Made by a program: the position numbers and the translations under genes. Under the pieces are notes generated by a model. It worked only from the letters and a program-made list of their open reading frames with translations, made no database searches and had not been told where the DNA came from. 5,702 nt of DNA from Acidobacteriaceae bacterium (GTDB taxonomy: Bacteria; Acidobacteriota; Vicinamibacteria; Vicinamibacterales; CAVVIG01): assembly GCA_031274845.1 (NCBI GenBank), contig JAISPN010000094.1, positions 1 through 5,702 on the forward strand. Direction: 5' to 3'. How positions within the stretch are numbered: the first letter of the stretch is position 1; every line of letters starts with the position of its first letter. Positions 1 to 5,702 of the stretch are shown here, piece by piece.

Positions 1-1
1 G

Positions 2-1075
2 TACACGCCGCCGGCCGCGACGGACGTGGCGCTCGTGCTCCACACGAGCGGCAGCACCGGGCGCCCCAAGCGTGTGCCGCTCACGCACACAAACCTCACC
101 ATCTCCGCCGGAAACATCGCGCGGCACTATGCGCTCAGCGCGGACGATGTGGCGATGTGCGTGATGCCGCTGTTCCACGTGCATGGGCTGGTGGCCTCCA
201 CGCTGGGCACACTCGCAACTGGCGGCACGCTCGTCGTGCCCACGAAATTCAACCCCCTGTCGTTCTGGCGTGTCGCGCGCGATCACGGCATCACGTGGTA
301 CTCGGCCGTGCCAACGATTCACCAACTGCTACTGGCGCGCACCGACCCGTCCGCCGGACGTCCGGCCGGCGCGGAGCGCCTGCGCTTCATCCGCTCCTGC
401 AGCGCGGCCTTGCCGCCGCAGGTGATGCACGATCTCGAAGCGGCCTTCGGCGCGCCGGTGCTCGAAGCCTACGGGATGACGGAAGCGGCGCACCAGATGG
501 CGTCGAACCCCTTGCCGCCAGCCATGCGGAAGCCGGGCTCGGTGGGACGCGGCACCGACGTGCAGATAAGCATCATGGACGCGGAGGGACGTCATCTGCC
601 GGTCGGCGAAGCTGGCGAGATCGTCATCAAGGGACCGAACGTCACGAGCGGCTACGAGAACAACCCTGAGGCGAACGCGACATCGTTCACGGATGGCTGG
701 TTTCGCACCGGCGATCAAGGCGTCGTCGATGCCGACGGCTACCTCACGCTGGTCGCGCGCATCAAGGAGCTGATCGTGCGCGGTGGCGAGAAGATCTCGC
801 CGCGCGAGATCGACGAAGTGCTGCTCGCGCATCCGTCCATCGCGGAAGCGGTCTGCTTCGGCGTGCCGCACACGATGTGGGGAGAAGAAGTCGCCGCCGT
901 GGTCGTGGTGAAGGCGCCGGTGAGCGAAGCCGAGATCCTCGCGTTCTGCAAGGAGCGCCTGGCCGAGTTCAAGCGTCCCAAGCAGATCTACATCACCGAT
1001 ACGCTTCCGCGCACCGCCACGGGAAAAATTCAGCGCGGCGCCATCGCGAAGGCGTTCACGTCGACGGGTGCATGA
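2..1075 (+). CDS. Oxalate--CoA ligase-like acyl-CoA synthetase, 5'-truncated by the window edge
   Basis: Adenylate-forming (ANL) enzyme, probably activating oxalate to oxalyl-CoA with ATP and CoA in the cytoplasm. The frame is open to the left edge, so the GTG at 26 is an internal valine and the true start lies outside; about 357 residues are visible, and family members are about 500. Counting from the codon at 26, visible motifs are the phosphate-binding loop HTSGSTGRPK (6-15), YGMTE (149-153), GWFRTGD (224-230), the hinge region RIKELIVRGGEKISP (245-259) and the C-terminal PRTATGKIQR with catalytic Lys334. Stretches such as WYSAVPTIHQ, RFIRSCSAAL, EAYGMTEAAHQ and NPLPP..RKPGSVG strongly recall plant AAE3 and yeast Pcs60 oxalyl-CoA synthetases rather than fatty-acid or acetate ligases. 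First visible gene of the operon; the next gene starts 4 bases after its stop. The OxlT-like gene downstream supports oxalate as substrate. Family certain; oxalate specificity likely. Confidence 0.85.
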   Translation, partial: YTPPAATDVALVLHTSGSTGRPKRVPLTHTNLTISAGNIARHYALSADDVAMCVMPLFHVHGLVASTLGTLATGGTLVVPTKFNPLSFWRVARDHGITWYSAVPTIHQLLLARTDPSAGRPAGAERLRFIRSCSAALPPQVMHDLEAAFGAPVLEAYGMTEAAHQMASNPLPPAMRKPGSVGRGTDVQISIMDAEGRHLPVGEAGEIVIKGPNVTSGYENNPEANATSFTDGWFRTGDQGVVDADGYLTLVARIKELIVRGGEKISPREIDEVLLAHPSIAEAVCFGVPHTMWGEEVAAVVVVKAPVSEAEILAFCKERLAEFKRPKQIYITDTLPRTATGKIQRGAIAKAFTSTGA

Positions 1076-1079
1076 CGGC

Positions 1080-2066
1080 ATGAACATCGTCATCGCCGGC
1101 GCGGGCGCCATCGGCGGCTATATCGGCGCCAGGCTCGCGCGCGCCGCGACACCTGGCGTGAACGTGGTGCTCTTCGCGCGAGGCGCGCACTTGCGCGCGA
1201 TGCAAGAGCGTGGACTTCGCGTGATCGGACACGACGAGGAGTTCGAAGTCCGCCCCACCGTGACCGGCGATCTCGCCTCGATCGGCACCGCCGATGTCGT
1301 CATCCTCGGCGTCAAGGCGCATGGGCTGACGGCGCTCGCGCCAGAACTTCCGCAGATCTTCGGTCCCCAGACCATCGTCGTGAGCACGCAGAACGGCATC
1401 CCGTGGTGGTACTTCAACGGGATCGGTGGCGATCTCGACGGCATCCGGCTCGAACGCGTCGATCCCGGCGGCGTGATTGCCGCGGCGATCGAACCGCGAC
1501 GTGTCGTCGGCTCGCTGGCGTACTTCGCCACCGACATCGTCGAGCCCGGCGTCATCCGCCACACCGAGGGGAACAAGATCAGCTTCGGCGAACCGGACGG
1601 CTCCAAATCTGAACGGTTACGGACGCTCGTCGAGCCGCTGATTGCCGCCGGCTTTCGCTGCCCAATCAACGCGCGGTTCCGTCACGAGGTCTGGGTGAAG
1701 TTGCTCGGAAACGTCGCGTTCAACCCGATCAGCGCGCTGACCGGTGGGACGCTCGAAGAACTCGTGCGGCATCCCGGCACGGCGCGGGCGATCCGCGACA
1801 TCATGGCGGAGACTGAAGCCGTCGCAGAGCGTCTTGGCATCAAGCTTCCGATCTCGATCGATCAGCGGATGGCGGGCGCGGAAAAAGTGGGCGCCCATAA
1901 GACGTCGATGTTGCAGGACTACGAGGCCGGCCGGCCGATGGAGCTCGAAGCCATCGTCGGCGCGGTCGTGGAGCTGGGGGATCGGCTTGGCGTGCCGGTG
2001 CCCACAATGCGCGCGGTGTACGCGTGCGCGACGCTCCTGAACGAAAAGCGAACGCGCGTGGTGTAG
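1080..2066 (+). CDS. panE: Ketopantoate reductase (PanE/ApbA) family protein, possibly oxalyl-CoA reductase
   Basis: NAD(P)H-dependent reductase of 328 residues, the normal family length. The ATG at 1080 is chosen because MNIVIAGAGAIGGYIG is the usual N-terminus, with the Rossmann GxGxxG at residues 7-12; a GTG at 1068 would add four residues and overlap the ligase. QNGIPWW (104-110) is the family's QNG loop. The C-terminal helical domain has HEVWVKLLGNVAFNPISAL, where Lys207, Asn211 and Asn215 match E. coli PanE Lys176, Asn180 and Asn184; Ser276 and Glu288 match Ser244 and Glu256. The full catalytic set is therefore present. The classical reaction is 2-dehydropantoate to pantoate (CoA biosynthesis). 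Lying 4 bases after an oxalate--CoA ligase-like gene and before an OxlT-like gene, it more likely resembles M. extorquens PanE2, which is reported to reduce oxalyl-CoA to glyoxylate. No strong Shine-Dalgarno sequence precedes it, so translational coupling is likely. Family certain; substrate inferred. Confidence 0.88.
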   Translation: MNIVIAGAGAIGGYIGARLARAATPGVNVVLFARGAHLRAMQERGLRVIGHDEEFEVRPTVTGDLASIGTADVVILGVKAHGLTALAPELPQIFGPQTIVVSTQNGIPWWYFNGIGGDLDGIRLERVDPGGVIAAAIEPRRVVGSLAYFATDIVEPGVIRHTEGNKISFGEPDGSKSERLRTLVEPLIAAGFRCPINARFRHEVWVKLLGNVAFNPISALTGGTLEELVRHPGTARAIRDIMAETEAVAERLGIKLPISIDQRMAGAEKVGAHKTSMLQDYEAGRPMELEAIVGAVVELGDRLGVPVPTMRAVYACATLLNEKRTRVV

Positions 2067-2096
2067 CGGGGATTGGCCCGGCAGATGGAACGAATC

Positions 2097-2102
2097 AAGG
2101 AG
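2097..2102 (+). promoter_or_regulatory. Shine-Dalgarno site of the OxlT-like gene
   Basis: AAGGAG lies 8 bases before the GTG at 2111. It decides the start: the frame is open further up, to a GTG at 2024 inside the preceding gene, but only the GTG at 2111 has a good ribosome site, and it yields an N-terminus (MKINNRWF) like that of OxlT just before the first helix. Confidence 0.75.
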
Positions 2103-2110
2103 CCTGTGCG

Positions 2111-3337
2111 GTGAAGATCAACAATCGCTGGTTTCAACTGTGTGCGTCGCTCATCGCGATGATCATGATCGCGAACCTGCAGTACGCATGGACGTTGTTT
2201 GTCGAGCCGATGCGGGCATCGACCGGCTGGAAACTGTCCGACATCCAGTGGGCGTTCACGCTCTTCATCCTCTTCCAGACCTGGGTGCAACCCGCGCAAG
2301 GCTTCCTGATCGATCGCATGGGACCGCGTGTCTTCACCACGCTCGCGGGCATCCTCTGCGGCGTCGGGTGGACCGGCCTCGGCTACGCCTCATCGTTGCC
2401 GATGCTGTACACGCTCTACGTCGTCGCGGGCATCGGCGCGGCGCTTGTCTACGGCGGCTGCATGGGGTCGGCGCTCAAGTGGTTCACGAAAGAACGCGGG
2501 TTTGCGGCAGGGTTGATTGCCGCGGGGTTTGGCGGCGGCACGGCGCTGTTTGTGCCGATCATCGCCACGGTGATCGAGCACCACGGCTATCAGACCGCGT
2601 TTGTCTACACTGGCGTCTTCCAGGGGCTTGTGATTCTCATCGTCGCTCAGTTTCTGCGTCATCCGCCGAAGGCACCCGTGGCGGCCGCATCCAGCAGCGC
2701 CGCGGTGAGTCAGCGCGAGTTCACGACACTGGAGATGCTCCGGACGCCGCAGTTCTACGCGCTCTACGCGGCGTTCCTGATGATGGCGACCGGCGGACTG
2801 CTCGTCACCGCGAACGCAGGCTCGATCGCGAAAGCATGGGGCATTCCCGCCGCGGCGCTCGCCACGGCGACCTCGCTCAACGCCCTGGCGAACGGCGGCA
2901 GCCGCGTGTTCTGGGGATGGGTCTCGGACAAGATCGGCCGGGAGTTCGCGATGGGCGTGGCGTTTCTCCTGCAAGCGTTGTGTCTCGTGCTCGTGCTGAC
3001 CGTGGGGCGGTTCTCGGGCACGCTCTTCACGGTCACGCTCGTGTTGACCTTCTTCACCTGGGGTGAAGTGTTCTCGCTCTTCCCGTCGGTCGTGGCCGAC
3101 TACTACGGCGTGCGTCATGCGACCGCGAACTACGGCGTGATGTACTCCGCGAAAGGGCTTGCCTCAATCATCGGCGGCGGTCTCGCCGCCCTGCTCTTCG
3201 AGCACTTCGGGACATGGACCGCGTGCTTCTACGGCAGCGCCGTCCTTGCGGCTGCCGCGTCTGTGATTGCCTTCAGCCTCAGAACGCGTTCGTTACACGT
3301 GTCCACGTCAATGGCTGTTCCCGCTCCCGCGAAATAA
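2111..3337 (+). CDS. oxlT: OxlT-like oxalate/formate MFS antiporter
   Basis: Inner-membrane carrier of 408 residues with about 12 hydrophobic helices (roughly 10-30, 47-67, 76-94, 99-121, 131-153, 164-182, then 214-236, 246-268, 279-298, 303-325, 342-362, 370-390) and a polar central loop at 183-212. MFS loop motifs are GFLIDRMGPR (64-73) and GWVSDKIGRE (269-278). It resembles Oxalobacter formigenes OxlT throughout: NRWF at the N-terminus, QYAWTL in helix 1, EMLRTPQFY before helix 7, NGGSRVFWG in helix 8, FFTWGE in helix 10 and ANYGVMYSAKGLASIIGGGL in helix 11. Arg265 and Lys348 align with OxlT Arg272 and Lys355, the charged residues that bind the oxalate dianion, and Trp317 aligns with Trp324. 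Expected role: oxalate uptake, in OxlT by exchange for formate; the counter-ion here is unknown. GTG start chosen from the Shine-Dalgarno site. The stop codon abuts the next gene's ATG. Confidence 0.9.
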   Translation: MKINNRWFQLCASLIAMIMIANLQYAWTLFVEPMRASTGWKLSDIQWAFTLFILFQTWVQPAQGFLIDRMGPRVFTTLAGILCGVGWTGLGYASSLPMLYTLYVVAGIGAALVYGGCMGSALKWFTKERGFAAGLIAAGFGGGTALFVPIIATVIEHHGYQTAFVYTGVFQGLVILIVAQFLRHPPKAPVAAASSSAAVSQREFTTLEMLRTPQFYALYAAFLMMATGGLLVTANAGSIAKAWGIPAAALATATSLNALANGGSRVFWGWVSDKIGREFAMGVAFLLQALCLVLVLTVGRFSGTLFTVTLVLTFFTWGEVFSLFPSVVADYYGVRHATANYGVMYSAKGLASIIGGGLAALLFEHFGTWTACFYGSAVLAAAASVIAFSLRTRSLHVSTSMAVPAPAK

Positions 3338-4162
3338 ATGGAGACGCACCACCTCGCGCTCGAAATTGCCCACGCGTACGCCAGCCGTTCGATGATCGCG
3401 CCGCTCTCGTCGCGCGGCACGGACGTCGATCTAGATCGGGCGTATGAGATCCAGACCGAGCTCGTTCGGATGCGTCGCGCCGAAGGACACCGGACGGTCG
3501 GTGTGAAGGTCGGGTATGCGAACAAGGCGGTGTGGCGCGTCATGAAGCTTTCGACCGTCGTCTGGGGGCAGATGTACGACGATACCGTTCGTGCCGCGCG
3601 CGGCGGCGCGGCCGACCTGCCGCTCGCGCGGATGATCCAGCCGAAGATCGAGCCGGAGATCGTCTTCAAGCTCTCGCGTCCGCTGGGCACGGAGCCACTG
3701 GCGTCGCCGCGTACCGCTGAAGAAATACTTGGCTTCGTGGAATGGATCGCGCTCGGGTTCGAGATCATCGACTGTCCGTTTCCGGACTGGAAATTTCACC
3801 CGGTCGATTTTGTCGCGGCGTACGGTGTCCACGCTGGTCTTGTCTACAGTGAGCCGCTCGCGGTCACGACAGCGAATATTCCCCACCTCGTCGACGAGCT
3901 GGCGACGTTCACCGTGCGTCTATCGAAGGACGGCGCTCTCGTCGCGGAAGGATCTGGCAAGAACGTGCTGAAAAGCCCCGCGCTCTCGCTCGCGGAGCTC
4001 GATCAGGCCATCGCGCACCGCTCTGGCGCCGAGCCGCTCGCCGCTGGCGCCCTCGTCAGCTCTGGCACGTTGACCGATTCCAAACTCATCGCGCCGGGCG
4101 ACACGTGGCGCGCCGATGTCGACGGCATCGCGCTCGCGCCGGCAACGGTTGTGTGCGTGTAA
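3338..4162 (+). CDS. 2-keto-4-pentenoate hydratase / 4-oxalocrotonate decarboxylase family protein (FAH superfamily)
   Basis: A 274-residue cytoplasmic enzyme of normal length for the MhpD/DmpH/XylI group, which uses Mg2+ or Mn2+ to hydrate or decarboxylate enolisable 2-oxo acids. Likely metal ligands are Glu105 and Glu107 in KIEPEIVF and Glu142 in GFEIID, matching Glu106, Glu108 and Glu139 of MhpD. Lys57 in GVKVGY is the conserved active-site-region lysine. PDWKFHPVDFVAAYG (149-163) and SSGTLTDSKLIAPGDTW (241-257) recall the corresponding DWK and SGSL...GD blocks of 4-oxalocrotonate decarboxylases. The ATG directly follows the carrier's TAA with no base between and no clear Shine-Dalgarno sequence, so it is probably translationally coupled. 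Last gene of the operon. No tautomerase, aldolase or ring-cleavage gene is nearby, so a classical meta-cleavage role is not supported; the true substrate is unknown. Confidence 0.82.
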   Translation: METHHLALEIAHAYASRSMIAPLSSRGTDVDLDRAYEIQTELVRMRRAEGHRTVGVKVGYANKAVWRVMKLSTVVWGQMYDDTVRAARGGAADLPLARMIQPKIEPEIVFKLSRPLGTEPLASPRTAEEILGFVEWIALGFEIIDCPFPDWKFHPVDFVAAYGVHAGLVYSEPLAVTTANIPHLVDELATFTVRLSKDGALVAEGSGKNVLKSPALSLAELDQAIAHRSGAEPLAAGALVSSGTLTDSKLIAPGDTWRADVDGIALAPATVVCV

Positions 4163-4198
4163 GCCCGGCGAAGCGGTTCACCAACATCCCCTCACTAT

Positions 4199-5702
4199 CT
4201 AATTTGGCTCGGGAATCGCGGCGCCATCGTGCCGTGGCTCTGACGCGCCGAAGTGCACGCCTGCGCCGTTATCCATCACCGCCTGACCTGATCCAAACGT
4301 GCCCGTTCGCGGCGGCACGACGGTGATCTCGTGTCCGAGCGCGGCCAGCTCGCGTCGCACCGATTCCGGGATCAACGCCTCGATGCTGACGTCCGCGCCA
4401 TCAAACGTCCCCTTCGTGAAGCGTCCAGCTTCGAGCGCTTCCTGAATGTCCATGCCGTAGTCGGCGACATTAGCAACAAACTGCGCGTGGGCCTGCGCCT
4501 GATTCCAACCGCCCATGATGCCGTAGCCGATGCGAACATGGTCGCGCTGCATGAAGCCGGGGATGATCGTGTGCAAGGGGCGCTTCCGTGGCGCCAGCAC
4601 GTTCGGATGGCGATCGTCGAGGCTGAACAGCGCGCCTCGATTGTGCAACACGAAGCCGCTCCCCGGCGGGACGATGCCCGATCCAAACGCGTGGTAGATG
4701 CTCTGGATGAGTGAGACGATGTTCCCGTCGCGATCGATGACAGAGAGATAGATCGTGTCGCCACCCGGCCGATTCGTGACACCGTCGTAGTGATGCGGCT
4801 CGACACGTGTGGCGGCGGCATCAGGACGAATCAACGCGGCACGCGCGCGGGCAAGTTGCTTGTCGAGCATCGCGGCTGTTGGTGTCGTGGCGAGCCGGGG
4901 GTCCGCGACGTAGCGCAGCATGTCCGCGTACGCGAGCTTCTTCGCCTCGATCATCACGTGCAACGATCGCGCGCTCTGCTCACCAAACTCGGCGAGCGGA
5001 AACGCCTCCATCAGATTCAACATCATCAGCGCGGCGATGCCCTGCGTGTTCGGCGGCAGCTCGTACACCTGCCAGCCGCGATAGGTGGTCGCGATTGGCG
5101 TTACCCACTCGGCGGCAAACTCGCGCAGGTCCGCAGCGCTCATCAGACCACCGCGCGCGTGCGAGGCGTCGAGGATCGCCGCCGCCGTGTCGCCGTCGTA
5201 GAACCCGGCAGCGCCGCCAGTGGCGATCGCGCGCAGCGAGCGCGCAAGGTTCGGATTGCGAAACACCTCACCCGCGCGTGGCGCGCGGCCGTGCGGTAGA
5301 TAGGTCGCGGCGAGGTCCGGATCGCTGGCCAGTTTCGCCGTCCACGAGTCCCAGCGGCCCGCGATGATGTCCGAGACGGGAAAGCCGCGCTCGGCGTACG
5401 CGATTGCCGGCGCAAGAAGATCCGCGAGCGGGAGACGTCCAAAGCGTGCGTGCAGCGCGGCCCATCCCGCCACCGCGCCGGGAACTGTCACGGTGTGGAT
5501 GCTCTCGAGCGGCATGGCCGTCACGCCGCCTTTGCGCACGTGGGCGGCGGTCAGGCCAGCGGGCGACCAGCCGCCCGCGTTCACCCCGTGCAAGGCGCCG
5601 TTTGCCTCGGACACGATCGCGAAGAGATCGCCGCCGATGCCGTTCATCTCGGGTTCGACAACGCCCATGACGGCGTTTGCGGCAATGGCCGCGTCCACCG
5701 CG
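4199..5702 (-). CDS. Gamma-glutamyltransferase-family Ntn hydrolase, YwrD/HpxW-like, N-terminus cut by the window edge
   Basis: Self-cleaving N-terminal-nucleophile hydrolase. About 500 residues are visible; the frame runs off the right edge at AVDAAIAANAVMGVVEP, normally about 40-50 residues from the N-terminus, so the GTG at 5696-5698 is internal and the start and any signal peptide are not seen. Numbering from that codon, the large subunit would end at Asp314 and Thr315 in GGDTIYLSVIDRDG is the predicted nucleophile released by autoproteolysis. IQSIYHAFGSG (331-341), HNRGALFSL (352-360), RPLHTIIP (373-380) and MGG (395-397) match the YwrD/HpxW branch. The classical RE(T/M)AP arginine motif is replaced by GGWSPAG, and the Asp-containing NNQMDDF and paired-serine motifs of E. 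coli GGT are absent, so glutathione cleavage is doubtful. HpxW hydrolyses oxamate to oxalate and ammonia, which would fit the oxalate genes converging on it. Family sure; substrate inferred. Confidence 0.87.
   Translation of the reverse strand, partial: AVDAAIAANAVMGVVEPEMNGIGGDLFAIVSEANGALHGVNAGGWSPAGLTAAHVRKGGVTAMPLESIHTVTVPGAVAGWAALHARFGRLPLADLLAPAIAYAERGFPVSDIIAGRWDSWTAKLASDPDLAATYLPHGRAPRAGEVFRNPNLARSLRAIATGGAAGFYDGDTAAAILDASHARGGLMSAADLREFAAEWVTPIATTYRGWQVYELPPNTQGIAALMMLNLMEAFPLAEFGEQSARSLHVMIEAKKLAYADMLRYVADPRLATTPTAAMLDKQLARARAALIRPDAAATRVEPHHYDGVTNRPGGDTIYLSVIDRDGNIVSLIQSIYHAFGSGIVPPGSGFVLHNRGALFSLDDRHPNVLAPRKRPLHTIIPGFMQRDHVRIGYGIMGGWNQAQAHAQFVANVADYGMDIQEALEAGRFTKGTFDGADVSIEALIPESVRRELAALGHEITVVPPRTGTFGSGQAVMDNGAGVHFGASEPRHDGAAIPEPN

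Noticed and set aside
1068..1079. Upstream GTG start for the PanE-like gene, overlapping the ligase stop
   Set aside because: It would add only MHDG before the typical MNIVIAGAGAIG N-terminus; the ATG at 1080 fits the family better, although neither start has a strong ribosome site.
329..1111. 260-codon open frame on the minus strand opposite the ligase gene
   Set aside because: Arg/His/Asp-rich shadow of a gene whose catalytic motifs are clear on the + strand.
1923..1938. GC-only palindrome ggccggcc in the PanE-like gene
   Set aside because: Short and inside coding sequence of high GC content; expected by chance and not an evident regulatory site.
2140..3066. 308-codon open frame in another + frame within the carrier gene
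   Set aside because: Low-complexity Arg/His/Ala-rich translation with no family motifs, overlapping the OxlT-like frame; a shadow frame.
2390..3118. Long open frame on the minus strand opposite the carrier gene
   Set aside because: It is arginine/histidine-rich with no recognisable motif and lies wholly opposite a well-supported gene; this is an effect of high GC content.
4137..4170. Possible hairpin between the convergent genes, cgccgg (4137-4142) with ccggcg (4165-4170)
   Set aside because: Only 6 base pairs with a 22-base loop, half inside the coding region and with no T-tract, so it is too weak to call a terminator.

Overview
The window is GC-rich, densely coded bacterial DNA. It holds five protein genes, two of them cut by the window edges, and no RNA genes, insertion sequences or CRISPR arrays that I can see. 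Gene style and GC suggest a soil or environmental bacterium, for example Acidobacteriota or Proteobacteria, but nothing here fixes the taxon.

Positions 2-4162 (+ strand) look like one operon of four tightly packed genes with gaps of 4, 44 and 0 bases. They are: (1) the C-terminal two thirds of an acyl-CoA synthetase that closely resembles oxalate--CoA ligase (plant AAE3 / yeast Pcs60 type); (2) a PanE/ApbA-fold NADPH-dependent reductase; (3) a 12-helix MFS carrier that resembles the oxalate/formate antiporter OxlT and keeps its two cationic substrate-binding residues; (4) a 2-keto-4-pentenoate hydratase / 4-oxalocrotonate decarboxylase family enzyme of the FAH superfamily.

Positions 4199-5702 (- strand) carry a convergent gene for a gamma-glutamyltranspeptidase-fold Ntn hydrolase that lacks its N-terminus. 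Its motifs fit the non-canonical YwrD/HpxW branch, which includes oxamate amidohydrolase, better than classical glutathione-degrading GGT. The 36 bases between the convergent stops hold no convincing terminator.

Read together, the genes suggest oxalate assimilation. The OxlT-like carrier brings oxalate in, the ligase makes oxalyl-CoA, and the PanE-like protein may reduce oxalyl-CoA to glyoxylate, as reported for PanE2 of Methylobacterium extorquens. The convergent hydrolase could add oxalate by hydrolysing oxamate. The role of the FAH-family enzyme in this scheme is unknown. The pathway reading is inferred from family resemblance and gene order; sequences of known proteins were compared from memory.
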